A stretch of DNA of 64,000 nucleotides from Nymphalis io (GCF_905147045.1 NC_065894.1:3695501-3759500), one strand, 5' to 3'; shown: positions 21,030 to 33,137, counted from the first letter of the stretch. Notes: generated from the sequence alone by a model not told the origin. Translations and numbers: made by a program.

Positions 21030-21565
21030 ACAATCACAGATCACACATAAAAACAAATTAAGGTTCTTAAAATATTGATACTTATGTATGCTCTATTAAA
21101 CTGTTATTAATTTTATATTCTCAGTAAAATAATTTTATTCGCATGAGAATAATTCATATTACAAGTTTTAATTCTTTTGAAAACTTTTAAAGCTATATAT
21201 TATATTTCGCCAGTAGTGGTAAGATATAAGGGTTAAATGGATATTTTTATTTGTTAATTGTTTAACATCTATATACGTCCAAGCCACAAGTTTTCATTAT
21301 GTTGTCTCCTCCGCTGACTCCTAAAAAGAAATACGACGGCGCTCTTATTGCTAAAGTTTTCTAGACCTTTTTTCTGTAAAGCTGGTTTAATTTTTTTCTT
21401 GTTTTGGTGTTATTGTATTATGGTGAGAGAATTGGCTTATAAAAGTGTCTAACTGCATGATCTATTGCGGACATAATATTGTCGAAACACATGACATCTA
21501 TTTAGAATTCTGACGTCCACCTGAGATTAGGGATGATAATATATTAATATATTTTCTTGTTATTA
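21030..21565. other. Nothing recognised
   Basis: AT-rich, without a supported feature. Confidence 0.45.
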
Positions 21566-21625
21566 TAATCCGATGGCAATCTGACACGACCGGAGAGAGA
21601 TAAGACGCGGGGTCAATAGGTTTTC
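21566..21625 (-). mobile_element. SINE-D short fragment
   Basis: ataatccgatggcaatctga and cacgaccggagaga match the middle of the SINE-D 3' module in antisense. Both ends are lost. Confidence 0.6.
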
Positions 21626-22019
21626 GTGTTTTTGGGGAACAGAAATATAACCTGGGTAAATGCTGTGAATAATTTATTTCAAAAACAAATATTTTAGCGC
21701 CCCAAACCAGAATTTTTAAAATTAGCCATTAGACCAACGAGACGAATCAATACAGTTGTATCGAAGTTAACCAAATGATGTAAATATCCTTTAAATTAAC
21801 AGGAGTGACAACGTGATAGAATTATTGTATCGTGAAATTAAATTTAGCGGAAAACTAAAAAATTGTTTCAACGCCCTCCTTTCACGGCTAAAGGTCAAAC
21901 TTTCAATTCTTAACATTCCGTTAGACTATAGCAGGCAAATACTAGCTGGGGAATGAATAAATCAGTATGTGGTACAAGTGTTCATAACATTTATCAATAT
22001 GATATAACTAATTTTGTAT
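21626..22019. other. Nothing recognised
   Basis: No supported feature. Confidence 0.4.
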
Positions 22020-22290
22020 TTAGTTATTAGTAGTTCCAGCCCGCGGCTTTGATTGCGAATGATGGGCAGGGGTCTCATGTGTATGACGGTATTGGGTACC
22101 CTATGTCCTTTTCTATACCCCGAGTATGTAGCCTGAATAACAATTTGTTTGTTACGCTTTCACTCCTTAACTACAGAATCGATCATAATGAATTTTTGCG
22201 TACACGTTATCACGGGTTCAGATAAGGACTTAATACATAACACCTCGCTCCGGGAAAACGGAAAAGGGGACAGAAATTATTAAAACGATT
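22020..22290 (-). mobile_element. Helitron-like / lepidopteran dispersed repeat fragment
   Basis: On the minus strand it contains the typical phrases of a common lepidopteran dispersed repeat: gttacaaacaaat-type runs near the cgctttcactcc complement, a gaacccgtgataac stretch, and an end-proximal aaagccgcgggctggaacta. A terminal CTRR expected for a Helitron is not clearly present. Classification is by resemblance. Confidence 0.45.
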
Positions 22291-24432
22291 AATTTAACTA
22301 AAACGTGTGTCAATAAAAAAATAATAAGGATTAAAATCGATACAGTAACTAATTATTATATAGTCTTATGGTAATATTATTCACATTATTTGGTGATTAA
22401 GTAAAGCATATCTAGTACCTGTAGATACTTACTATTGTAAATTTCTCTCATAAAGTTAAGAATGAATCATTGCCTTGAAACGGAGTCTTACAACTTTATA
22501 GTAATATATTCCGCTGGATATAAACGTGAATGTAGTTTATAATAACTAACAGTAGTTTCTTCAATTCTTCCTTTGCTGTTCCTTTATAAATTAACTAAAA
22601 AAAGTTACTTTTAAATGCAGAGGACATGCTCATAATATTATTATAATATTTGTATGATGAAGAGCGTGTGATGTTTATTTTTCAAACTAAACACTATTGT
22701 GCAATGAATTTTAAAATAAATAAACTAACTTATCTAAAAATGCTAACGTCTCTCTTAAATAAAACAGTGACATTTAAAAATTAAATATTATTTGAAACAT
22801 GAAATCTTTTATGATAAAGCCGCGGCAAATATGAACATTTCAAGGTCACCGAATTAGTTGATATTTATTGCTTATGGATTCCATAAGGTTATCTCAATCA
22901 AAAAAATTGCACCAGGATAACGAGTTTCAACATAAAACTCTCCACCTTCTTTATATAAGGATATATACATGTAACATAACGTATTAAAACAATTTAACTA
23001 AATGTTTTCGCTTTTCACTTGTATCATACAACAGAAACATTCTACAGGCGTCAAAGAAAAATCGTAACAATTTATTAGGCGCGGCCGGCCCTGAAACGAA
23101 TGGAGTGAAATTCGCTGTCCCGCATTAATGTCTGTTTTTGTTGCATGAATAGCTTAGATACTTAGGTGTAAAGCTTTTTCAAGCGATAATGTGGTTTACT
23201 TGCTTACCTGATAATATGGATTTGTTGAATCCCATCATTATTTATTTTACCACCAACCTTTGACCTGATCTGACCACTGTTCCGGTGTTAAAGGTGACTA
23301 GCACGCCAGTGTAATTACAGATACAATGAACAAGACACCTTGGTTCCAATAGTTGACGACGCATTACTTGACTTTCTTACAGTAAGAAAAGTTATGGCCA
23401 TCTGCGGGTCACCAATTAACATTAAGTGGACCAATCACTAGACTTTTCATATTAAATTAAAGTTTTATATAAGTTTAGGGATATGTATAAACATATAATG
23501 AATTATTCAAATCGAAACGGTAGCTTTGTCACACATTGTTGACGTATTTAATTAGAATATTTCATCAAACAGCGAGATAATAGGACTTGTGACATCCCTA
23601 AACTATTTCTTTTAACATCCTGTACCAATAAAGACGAAGATGAAGATAATCAAAATATCCCTAAACCTAATACAAAATTAATACTCCTAACAATAATAAG
23701 AAAACATTAAACTACATAATTTTCCTGTTCCAGATGATATTCTTTCTAGGCTACGAGGAATGAGACATATGAAGTCATTAATATTATAATTGCACACAAC
23801 ATATGCCTTAAAATGATGTATAAATTTTCTTAAAAACTTTTCTACTTACTTTATCATAGCAAACCTATTTCGTTTTCTTATCCGCTTCATGTCTAGAAAT
23901 TTCCCTAGAGCTATTTTTGGCTTAGAATTTTATTTTATCAAAAGAAAAATAGTGAACAGTTGAGAGAGCTCCACACGAGCGTCGTCGCCCGAAGCGCTGA
24001 GGCTTAAGGAACATGGTGTAGTTCACGGTCTTTTAGCAATAAAATTATTTTTATATGGAATTGAATATGAAGCTCCTTCGTCCCACTCCATCTCCGAACT
24101 ATTTACGATATTAAAATTTCTCGGATGCCGGTTCTTCACTTATTTCTAAAGAGGTATTTGAACACCTTTACGTTAAATATGCATGATATTATGCAAATAA
24201 GAACAGTTTATTTACTCTTTGTAATAAGCAAATAACTAAAAATCCTTTAATAATAATCGAAATCAATATTATATCAAGTAGGCTAACACAAGAACTTTTT
24301 TATTCCTCATTTTAAATTAACGGTTAAATTCAATTAACGGTTAAATTAAATGTGAAACTTCCACTGTAGAAATGTTGATTTTACCGAGAATAACCGACAT
24401 TAAACTCAGTAGTAACTCTTTTTCATCAATAT
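22291..24432. other. Mostly featureless; one GC-rich patch
   Basis: About 2.1 kb of AT-rich DNA. GC-rich words occur at 23080-23095 (ggcgcggccggccc) and 23968-24005 (cgagcgtcgtcgcccgaagc), preceded by gagagag. These could be regulatory, but no coherent signal was found. Confidence 0.35.

Positions 24433-24491
<59 letters not shown>
24433..24491. repeat. (TA)n microsatellite at a SINE-B tail
   Basis: About 29 TA units with one TATG interruption. It abuts the tail end of the antisense SINE-B copy, so it probably grew from that tail. Confidence 0.95.
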
Positions 24492-24496
<5 letters not shown>

Positions 24497-24773
24497 GTAG
24501 GCGGACGAGCATATGGGCCACCTGATGGTAAGTGGTCACCAACGCCCATAGACATTGGCATTGGCAATGTTAAACATTCCCTACATCGCCAATACGCCAT
24601 CAAACATGGGAACTAAGATGTTATGTCCCTTGTGCCTTTAATTACACTGGCTCACTCACCCTTTACACTGGAACACAACAATACCAAGTACTGCTATTTT
24701 GCGGTAGAATATCTGATGAGTGGCTAGTACCTTACCAGACGGGCTTGCAAAAAGCCCTACCACCAGTGCCACC
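24492..24773 (-). mobile_element. SINE-B copy, near full length
   Basis: Antisense copy from the tail (ggtaggcggacgagcatatg) through caccaacgcccatagacatt, tgttatgtcccttgtgcct and ggaacacaacaataccaagt to the head (gggcttgcaaaaagccctac). The middle has small deletions. Confidence 0.88.
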
Positions 24774-25249
24774 ATATATAATAAACATGTAATAATTATG
24801 TACAATTTCATCTATAGTCTGTGATAAACTGTCAAACTTAAGTATTGTTTTGACGTATCATCTAGCTAACGCTACACATTATCAATATGACATACTTGTG
24901 TTAATAAGTACATAACCCACTTTTCTATCCATCAGAGAATAAGAGATAAATCCTGAACAGTAAGCTGCTTTGCTAATTATCGGAACACAAACAAGATCTG
25001 CCGCCAGCCGCTGTCGCACCCACGTCAAATCTTGTACACCATAAATGCGCCAATACATTTGAAAAGAAAAGTTAAAATTATATGTAAAATGTATACGCTT
25101 AAGAACTACGGGTTTTTTTATAACATACTAAGCATTATTGAATTATTAAACTGTAATATCTTGATTGATCCCCAATATTCTCGTTTTATTTTAATTACTT
25201 AATTTAAACCAGTTCTACAATTCAACTGAATCGAATCGAACTCACTACT
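24774..25249. other. Mostly featureless
   Basis: A GC-rich patch at 24990-25040 (ctgccgccagccgctgtcgc) is bounded by caagatc/atcttg words and may be another old repeat fragment. No family was assigned. Confidence 0.3.
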
Positions 25250-25400
25250 GCCGTACCCCTGGTTTTATATGCTATTCCGGCACCCTAGGCGCACTAGGCG
25301 CCAGTGAGTCTCATATACCCAGTTCATTTGGGGAAAATGCGTAATTGCTTTTTTTCAGCGAAAAAAGAAAAAAGGTGCAACATAGTACTTGGTGGTTTAA
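25250..25400. repeat. Repeat G, copy 1
   Basis: ggcgccagtgagtctcatat ... ggggaaaatgcgtaattgc ... ttcagcg matches 62690-62830 in the same orientation with moderate divergence. Its class is unknown. Confidence 0.6.
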
Positions 25401-25519
25401 AATGTAATGTTGTGAAAAAATCTACACGTGTTACGAAAATTCTGGGTTCCATATACCAGCCACGTTGAAATATGATTTTCCCCTTAATAGAAAAAGAAGT
25501 CTTTTTTGATCATTTTGAT

Positions 25520-25835
25520 TAGCCAACTATACAGGAGATATTAAAGTGCACAGGTGTGAGCGCAAACACAGGTGCACTCTCTATTCCCTAACTGTCATAA
25601 TCCGATGGGATGGCAATCCGACATGACTGGAAAGAATTCAGGCGTAGGACCAACGGCTTTACGTGCTTTCTGAGGCACGGGAGTGAACATCCTTCCAACT
25701 TCCAGACTCCTGGCTGCCACTGAGAATTTTCTGACAGAAAAACCCAATAACTTTTTATTGGCCCGACCTGGGAATTGAACCCAGAACCTCCGAGTCTCAT
25801 CCCTTACATCAAGCCACTAGACCAACGAGGCAGTC

Positions 25836-25837
<2 letters not shown>
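25520..25837 (-). mobile_element. SINE-D copy with tRNA-like head
   Basis: Antisense, nearly complete. The 3' module lies on the left (caggtgcactctctattccc; ccaacggctttacgtgcttt) and the head on the right (gggaattgaacccagaac; cactagaccaacgaggcag). It carries the single, unduplicated ttccaacttccagactcc segment that is inverted-duplicated at 8.1 kb. A TA microsatellite abuts the head. Confidence 0.88.

Positions 25838-25884
<47 letters not shown>
25838..25884. repeat. (TA)n microsatellite
   Basis: About 23 TA units adjoining the SINE-D head. Confidence 0.95.
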
Positions 25885-25888
<4 letters not shown>

Positions 25889-26006
25889 ACAAGGACAGTA
25901 AATTAAAGCTAATTTAAAGCGGATTAAGCTGCAAAGTTCAGCTTCTTATATGTACCTTCTCCGAAACGAGCTGCATCTTCTATTATAAGTTTTAAATATA
26001 CTATAT

Positions 26007-26162
26007 ATATATATTGTTTTTACCTCTTTGTAATTTTTCTAGTACATATTAATGTATTGGTATATTTAGTTCGTAAATAGAAATGTTAAATAATTACGGA
26101 AATTAAATAAGTAATTTTAATTCAATATATTAAATTTCATTTTGATTACAAAAAGTTTTCAA
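26007..26162 (-). repeat. Repeat K, copy 2 (inverted)
   Basis: Reverse complement of 19508-19668 with few differences. Between this copy and SINE-D lie about 120 bp (25885-26006) that are absent at the 19.6-kb locus. Confidence 0.85.
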
Positions 26163-26312
26163 AACAATCAATATATTTGTAAATAAATAATAATAGACGT
26201 CGTTACTTTCAAATAATTATCTTTAGTTTATGTCCAAATTATTGTCCAGGGACGGTATTGACTGGTATTGGACGTTTTTTTTTCTAAATGTATGTATTTT
26301 TTAATTTAAAAT

Positions 26313-26512
26313 AGACACGCTAATAAACCACCTTATGGTAAGTCACCAGGGCCGATAGGCATTGGCACTATAAGTAATATTATAAACTTTGTAAAGAAAA
26401 TGTTGTTCCACTTGCTCACTCACCTTTCAAACTGGAAAACAACAATTCTAAGTTTTGTCGTTTGGCAATACAATTTGTAATGACTGAGTGACCCAGGCGG
26501 TCTTACACTACG
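26313..26512 (-). mobile_element. SINE-B copy, degenerate
   Basis: accaccttatggtaagtcac, gataggcattggcac and gcgg(t)-like later blocks follow the antisense order of SINE-B, with many changes. An old copy. Confidence 0.55.
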
Positions 26513-26519
26513 TACGTAG

Positions 26520-26925
26520 TACCTACTACAAAAAACTAAGATAAAAAATAAAAAATCTGCTCAAATTATTTCGTTTTAACAGTCGTTACTTATTTGCATT
26601 TTTGTGTGGGAAATAAACTTAAAAAATTAGTTAGTGTTTCTTTAAATACTCTCTCCCTTTCTTTCATCGTTGATTTGACATTCTATAGAAAGAATACAGC
26701 TTTGTTTAACCAATCACCATCGTAATTGATTTTATTTTTCTTACATATTTGTTTTAATCCGTTAATAAATGGATATGTCATTTGGTATGTATTTAACATG
26801 AGACAACATTTGCTTATAACCAGCAAGTTTTGTATAAAACATCCAAGTCCATTTGAACATCTGAATATTGCCCTTTATACTCGAGTATTTATCTAGTTGA
26901 AGGTTAGTTATTAAGGCTATTTGCC
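26520..26925. other. Nothing recognised
   Basis: AT-rich. The 109-codon minus-strand frame 27091-26762 has no known domain and overlaps repeat H. Confidence 0.4.
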
Positions 26926-27085
26926 TAAACGCTCGAAATAAACCTTTATTTGCCGCCCTGAATGGACGGCTATTGGTGTCTGAATGAATGAAATGATGCA
27001 TGGCTATCTTAACTCGACATCTCGATTCAAAACTGTGAATACCCTGCGTCGGCTGACTTACGTCTTTTAATGAGTTCGCATGTTG
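26926..27085 (+). repeat. Repeat H, copy 1
   Basis: ggtgtctgaatgaatg ... gctatcttaactcgacatct resembles 32200-32345 (gatgtctgaatggaca ... agttatcttaactggacatc), with aacctttatttgc/gctttatttgc upstream in both. Same orientation, class unknown. Confidence 0.5.
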
Positions 27086-27199
27086 AAACAAGGTGACACA
27101 AAACTTGAATACGGAAGGCCATCAATCTTTCCTAAAATCTATTTTAAGTATAAATTTGACTAGGTTAATTTGCTTCTTCTTAAAGTTCTGCTGTTTTTT

Positions 27200-27355
27200 A
27201 TGTAAGAGGGGGTAAACTAGCAGGAAGCTCATCGGATGGAAATCGGCTATGGACACCTACAACACCGGACAGTCTGCGTTGCCGGCCTTTAAGGAATTAG
27301 TAGGCTCTTTGTACAATCTCGTCTGGGTGAGTACCACCCACTGGGGCGAAAAAAA
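27200..27355 (+). repeat. Repeat L (dispersed) with possible SINE-B head
   Basis: gagggggtaaactagcagga ... gttgccggcctttaaggaat resembles a dispersed lepidopteran repeat known from memory. The right end (tctcgtctgggtgagtacca) looks like the SINE-B head block, so two repeats may be joined. Confidence 0.4.
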
Positions 27356-27477
27356 TCATATCGACACTATACAAAAGCTACATTACAAAAAAATTACAAT
27401 GTATAGTTAAATTAAAAAGTGTACAAGTGTTAAAATAAAAATAACATTAGATTTTAAAATAAATGTATATAATTTGA

Positions 27478-27746
27478 CGAGCTGGTTGGCGTAGTTGGTA
27501 GATACTTGCCTTTCACGCCGAAGGTTGTGGGTTCGATTCCCACCCAGGACAGACATTTGTGTGCATGAACATGTCTGTTTGTCCTGAGTCTGGGTGTAAT
27601 TATCTATATAAGTATGTATTTACAAAAGAAAAGTAATATATGTAGTATATCAGTTCTCTGGTTTCCATAGCACAAGCTTTGTATAAGCTTAATTTGAGAT
27701 CAGATGGCCGTGTGTGAAAAATGTCCCAGGATATTATTATTATTAT
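27478..27746 (+). mobile_element. SINE-C copy, best preserved
   Basis: The tRNA-like head has ggttggcgtagttggtag (A-box side) and gtgggttcgattcccac (B-box side). The body follows (gacatttgtgtgcatgaaca; ggtttccatagcacaagctt; gatcagatggccgtgtgtg) and the (ATT)n tail comes after gtcccaggat. A tataatt word lies on both sides and may be a short target duplication. Confidence 0.88.
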
Positions 27747-28009
27747 AATTGGCAATTAACGGAGCGGAATATCACAATAAACAGTCTTTGTATATACATT
27801 TAATTATATTGATTTGGAACATTTTGTCGCATCTTCAGGGTATGGCTTGACGGAAAAGGGCATGACAATTTCTTATGACGTCATGCGCTCTTTGTGCTAC
27901 AGCACTCTTGCTCGCTTCTTTATTCGTGACCTTCATTCTATTATTTGTTATATTATTATAATAATATGAAAAATATATTTACCATCAATAGTCGATATTT
28001 GTGCAAGAT
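27747..28009. other. Nothing recognised
   Basis: No supported feature. Confidence 0.4.
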
Positions 28010-28192
28010 CAAGAGCTTTACGTGAATTCCAAGGCACGGGAGTGTACACCCTTCCAGCTTCCACACTCAGAGCTGCTTGTGGAAGCTTCAATAGAAAAAC
28101 CTAATTTTTTTTTAATGACTGGTCCCGGGGCTTAAACCCACGACCTCAATATTCACGGCCTAAAATCTAATTACTAATTCAACGAGGCAGTC
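28010..28192 (-). mobile_element. SINE-D head-side fragment
   Basis: Antisense: gaattccaaggcacgggagt, cacccttccagcttccac, then the degenerate head (ggggcttaaacccacgacct; ttcaacgaggcagtca). The distal 3' module is missing. Confidence 0.75.
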
Positions 28193-29218
28193 ACTGTATT
28201 GTATATAGTGTAAACAACGACTAATGTTTCAGAACTGGATTTTGGTTTGAATAGCAAGCGAACCAGTTCAATTACAGGTACAAATCACTACTAACTTAGA
28301 TTCAATGGTTGCCAGTACATTGGTAATGTGGCCAATAATTTTTACTAACAATACCGATATTTATGTACAAAAATGACCATTGTCATGGAACAGACTTTTT
28401 TGCCTGTTTTAGCAATGACTACATTAACTATTAACCGCTCATGAAGTCTTTTTTATGTACATAAGGTCAGTTTCAGAACTTAAAACTACAAATTGCTATT
28501 GCAGATCTATTTTAAAGTCTTCAATATACAGCTTAATAAAGCTATATATTGAAGAAATTCGCTTGTAAAAAACAATAACTAATTAGAATTATCTTGTAAT
28601 TATTTTCATCTTCTGTATCACACACGATAACTTTAAGGATAGAAAACCAGCGAAACACTCCATATGTCATACTCCTCCCGAATTCATCCAGCGGTTAGCA
28701 TTGGTTCCATCAATTTATATTTCCAACAACAGCAACATTATTTACAACAATTACCTACAGATATGTCTATGATAGTTTTAAAGTTACAGTCTAAATTCGA
28801 ATGGACGCAATATTCGAAATTCGACCATTTCTAATTCATTGATAACAAAAAATCGTGATTTGGCCTTAACAATAATTATATCTAGAATTATTCTTGGTGA
28901 GAGGGTCCATGCTCCGCTTTGCTAACGAAATAAGTATATAAATATAAAAATCCAGTATGTATTAGTATTTTAAAGGAATTAAACAAAAGAACCATCCTGC
29001 ATGAAACATTACATATAAATAAATCTCACACATAAAACGCCGCTCTTGTTGAAACGTCAAAAAAACAAATCCAACAGAATTTACAATTACGACAAAGAAA
29101 CAACATCAAAACAATAAATAAAAATATATTATTATAAAAAAAAAACAAAACACGACTAAAACGAAACAGAAGCGAACAGGATTTAGATTCTTAATTTAAA
29201 AATGGTAGAATGAGGGCA
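28193..29218. other. Nothing recognised
   Basis: About 1 kb of AT-rich DNA with no supported feature. Confidence 0.45.
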
Positions 29219-29228
29219 GGTCATCTGC

Positions 29229-29335
29229 GTCCGTAACAGCCTGTGAATGTCCCACTGCTGGGCTGAAGGCTTCTATTCCGTTCCGACGATCATCGGTTAA
29301 GATTCACGCGTTCTTACCACTGGGCCATCTCGGCT
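29229..29335 (-). mobile_element. SINE-A, internally deleted copy with 10-bp TSD
   Basis: Only the tail side (cagcctgtgaatgtcccact) and the head side (catcggttaagattcacgcg; accactgggccatctcggc) remain, joined near ttctattccgttccg. ggtcatctgc flanks it at 29219-29228 and 29336-29345. The deletion therefore preceded insertion or happened inside an inserted copy. Confidence 0.88.
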
Positions 29336-29694
29336 GGTCATCTGCATGCTTTCTGTAAAATCTCACTTTATATCACATTCCCAAAAGATGGAAAAATAAT
29401 TTACAATTATATGCTTTTACATTTTACATTATTACAATTAAATACTATATTTATTTAATATCCAATGTCGCATATCACTTTCTGACATTTAACGATCATA
29501 TTCTACGGAGAGATTCGAGATAGAATCTCGAACTTACAGAACAGCAGGTTGTAACTGATTCTGTCGAATAAATTTTAAATCAAATTGTAGATAGGGTTAG
29601 GAAATCACATTCGATTCCTTTTTCTCACACAAAAAATACAACAAATAATTTTATCGAATCGACAATTTGTTAAGAATAAATAACCGGCAATCGT

Positions 29695-29790
29695 CGCAAT
29701 GGACAAATATATTTCGTACAACGTCTAGAATTCCCGCGCGTCACTTTAAAAGGAAATAATGGTTACAGTTAACTTATTCAGATGTTTGCA
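29695..29790 (-). repeat. Repeat I, copy 3 (degenerate)
   Basis: The minus strand reads gacgcgcgggaattctagac, close to the core of the copies at 30.7 and 39.3 kb, with a gtaacca-like word about 25 bp upstream in both. Confidence 0.5.
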
Positions 29791-30009
29791 TACAACACTA
29801 AATACTGAACATAGTTTTAGAGCATTTAAAACGAATTAATAACAACAGGTTTAACGATTTGTACATTTAGTATTATAAAAAAATACATTTCTAAGCCCTT
29901 AACCCGCTTAACGTATAAAAATGTACCGTTGCCAATAAAATTTAGTTTTATTTGCGTATTAATGAAGTACAATAAAACAATATACTCGTATTCTTTATAC
30001 TATGAGTCA

Positions 30010-30146
30010 ATATGGCGCTATGGCTAGAATATGGGAATCTTAATCGAAGATTATGAGTTCAAACCCGAGCATGTACTGAGTTTTATATTATTTGTGTGAA
30101 TAATAATTCGTCTCATGCTCGACAGAGAAGGAAACGACGACGTTGA
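30010..30146 (+). mobile_element. SINE-A fragment, degenerate
   Basis: tatggctagaatatgggaat, agttcaaacccgagc and cgtctcatgctcgacagaga follow SINE-A order from the head to the start of the body. Confidence 0.65.
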
Positions 30147-30269
30147 AAAATTGTTTTGTAAGATTAATATTTAAAATTATTATTATAGAAATGTTTACAA
30201 TTCTTAACAATTGCAATTGATTTTTATAATAACGTTATCATTTATGTTAAAAAAAATTATTCATTTAAT

Positions 30270-30532
30270 ACAGGTTGGCGGCCAGGAATATGGATTACCT
30301 ATTGATAACTGGTCAACACCGCCCATAGACGTTAGAATTGTATGAAATATTAACCATCCCTTACATCATCAAGTTTGAGAAATACGATGTTATATCCCTT
30401 GGCATAACATTAACTATAACATATTTACACTGGCTCACTCATCCTTTAAACCAAAATACAGGAATACTAAGTATTGCTGTTTTGGGAATGAATGTGAGTG
30501 GTACTTAAACAGACGGGCTTGCAGCTCTACCC
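30270..30532 (-). mobile_element. SINE-B copy, degenerate
   Basis: ggttggcggccaggaatatg, acaccgcccatagacgtt, tgttatatcccttggcat, ccaaaatacaggaatactaa and cagacgggcttgcag follow antisense SINE-B order. Confidence 0.65.
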
Positions 30533-30689
30533 AATGAGTTTAGAAGATATATGAAAAGATATTCAAATATATAAGATAAAATATCCGCTCATATTTTATA
30601 CGTTCATATTTTTAAGTACGAGTATATGTGTGTAACTTGCTTAAAGAGAAAACGTGTGTAGTATGCGATGTTCCATCTAGAGTATCCAG

Positions 30690-30830
30690 CCGTACGTCCG
30701 CAAGTCGTCGTGGTTACTATTACTTGCCGCTAAAGAGACGCGGGGGAATTCACGGACACGTTGTGATAAGTTTGCCTAGCGCAAGCAATCTTGCTTAATT
30801 AAATCGTTAGTGTTTTGTATAAATTAAATT
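30690..30830 (+). repeat. Repeat I, copy 1
   Basis: ttacttgccgctaaagagac followed by gcgggggaattcacggacac and ataagtttgcctagcg matches the reverse complement of 39240-39385, including the flanking cttaattaaat. The GC-rich core is much better conserved than the AT-rich flanks. No family was recognised. Confidence 0.75.
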
Positions 30831-30896
30831 CCATAACTACATTTTCTTTTATTATTACTGATAATATAATAACGAACAATTAACTAATTATATAAT

Positions 30897-31100
30897 TAAT
30901 TGCTTCGTTGATCTAGTGGCTAGATTTATAGACCAATCGCATAAATATAATAATAAGGTCGCATCCTGAAGTGCTGGGTTCAAACTCCAGGTCGGCCCGG
31001 TAAAAGTTAATTAGTTTTTCAGTCGAAACACTCCCGTGCCTCGAAAAACAGGTAAAGCCGTTGAACCTGCGCCTCAACTCTTTCTGGTCACACTTAAAAT
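30897..31100 (+). mobile_element. SINE-D copy, with head
   Basis: Head gcttcgttgatctagtggct and tgggttcaaactccaggtc, then cactcccgtgcctcg and cctgcgcctcaactctttct. The body between head and 3' module is shortened. Confidence 0.75.
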
Positions 31101-32084
31101 CACTTAAATATCTTTGAATCACTTAAAAGAAACAACATCAATAGAAAAATTATTTTATTAAACGTTGTGTAGAGAAAGAGAGTCTAAGGCGACATGCGAC
31201 ATCGTGACATTTTTATCTCCATCTGCCGCAAGAAAGCTTGCGTTTTATTAATTTGTCTGTTTCGTTATAGCTATCCGCATAAATATGTATTCAAAGAATT
31301 TCAACGCGAAGATTCATTATATTTTTAACAAAATTAATTAGCTAACATTATTCTTATTTTATATTTTGTACTCGACTGCAACAGAATCTATATATAATAT
31401 ATAATTTAAAGACTTCTTTGTTATATTTATTAAATACATTTATTATATTCAAGCACAAAATATGCAATTATTTCAATTTATAGACATCCCAAACTGTGTT
31501 ATTATGTTTAATATAAATCAACATTTTCCAATATATAAATTTATAATACATCAATGTTACACCGGACACCATTAATTTCCCAATTCGTCCATTCAGCTAT
31601 TCAGTCATTCGTTCGTTCATTGTTGGCAAAAAGCGTAATTTCCGCAAATCCAATTTTAAGTAAATAACCGACTTTCGCTAAGCATTTTGCATCTCGAAAA
31701 TAAATGCTGTTTTCGTATTTATGACATACGATCTCACGTTTGTTATGATTTAATTAAATTATATTAGTAATTAATAAGTACTATAGGTGTAAAATTTCTA
31801 CATACTTTAAAAGGAAATACATATATATATAAAAAAACTAATTTTGACAAAATTTCAGTAAAATCCAAGTTCCGCATGCATGCACATTTTAGCCTTTATC
31901 TCGATCTATTGTATCTGCATGCGTTGCACAGAGATTGCATGTTTTATTGCATTGAATTTATTTGCTAAAATAACAAATTGTAATGTTGTTTATTCGCAAT
32001 ACACGTCATAAATGAGTTAAATTAAAACATTTATTTCTCGCGTGTCACAATTTATGATAACGTGACACTAAACGGACCCACTAT
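31101..32084. other. Nothing recognised
   Basis: AT-rich. The word cattc(g) recurs at 31590-31625 (attcagctattcagtcattcg), probably a tiny local repeat. Confidence 0.4.
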
Positions 32085-32230
32085 TTACCTTTGCCAAGTT
32101 TGCATATTCATATTATGAAGTGCTTTGATGTTATCGCCAAGGTCAGCGGCTTATTTGCATAGAGGCCTGGTCGCAAAGGAACATTTCCGCTCGACCCGCT
32201 ACAGTGGCTTTATTTGCAGACTTGAATAAT
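32085..32230. promoter_or_regulatory. Possible regulatory patch with POU and nuclear-receptor words
   Basis: This patch is GC-richer than its surroundings. It contains the octamer ATTTGCAT (POU-type consensus) near 32153, a related TTTGCATATTCAT near 32099, and CCAAGGTCA near 32138, which fits the FTZ-F1/ERR monomer consensus. The right end grades into repeat H. Single words of this kind are common, so the call is weak. Confidence 0.2.
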
Positions 32231-32345
32231 TCTACACGCATTGATGTCTGAATGGACACGTCTAGTTATCTTAACTGGACATCTAACTTCAGAGTCCACG
32301 TTTATTAACATGTCCATCTCGCTGAAAAGATTCATGTTCAAATGG
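32200..32345 (+). repeat. Repeat H, copy 2
   Basis: Shares gatgtctgaatgga and atcttaactggacatct with 26926-27085 in the same orientation. Confidence 0.5.
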
Positions 32346-33135
32346 ATGTTCTATTTAAATATGAATCTTTTCTTAGTCACTGAAAAAAAGAGATGATTAT
32401 GAGACACATTTACGGGTTGAGTCTGAAAAAATACACATATAGATACCGAGTGAAGTTTAGTGTTCCGTGTGATATTTCTACCCAGAATATAATCCTTATT
32501 ACCGATTGTATCCGACAGTGGAATAATACATCCTGTTTTAATTTTGTGTTTCTTATAATTATCACGTTTCTTTCTTGAAATTTCAAGTTTCAATAATATA
32601 ATTTTAATACAAACACTTAACAAACAAATATTACGAAACTACGTTCTACGGCTTCTACGTGTACCGACAATGTCTTAAAAGACATATATTATGTATATTA
32701 TGATGATAAATCATCATATTATACTTAACCTACCAATTATTAGCCATTTAATCTAGGCATGGGCCACTGTGGCTAAACATTTTCAATACAAAATAAAATA
32801 TTTACATACTATTTCTAACATAAAAAATACCAGTACATAATAATGCACTTATTCTAAATTTATATGCTACAAAAATAAAATCAAAAACTCAGATGACAAA
32901 ATCAAAGCTGCTTGCAATATAATTAAGAATATTTGTAGGAAGCTTCGTCAATCGAATTGAACGGACGTAATGAATATGTAGAGAAGCAGCAAATACCTTT
33001 GAAAGATTTTTGAAATAAAATAACTACTGAAAAGATATCGAAATTAAAATCATGACCATTCAATGATTCAGAGCATTTTTAAATAGTATTATTTGCCATA
33101 TCGCTTTGAATATGTGCTTTAAATAATTATGATTT
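32346..33135. other. Nothing recognised
   Basis: AT-rich up to the truncated start of LINE 3. The opposed short frames at 32351-32623 look like chance. Confidence 0.4.
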
Positions 33136-33137
33136 TT

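Noticed and set aside
24406..24603. Frame with a run of Ile-Tyr
   Set aside because: It is the TA microsatellite plus the antisense SINE-B, not a gene.
26762..27091. 109-codon minus-strand frame
   Set aside because: It overlaps repeat H and shows no known motif.
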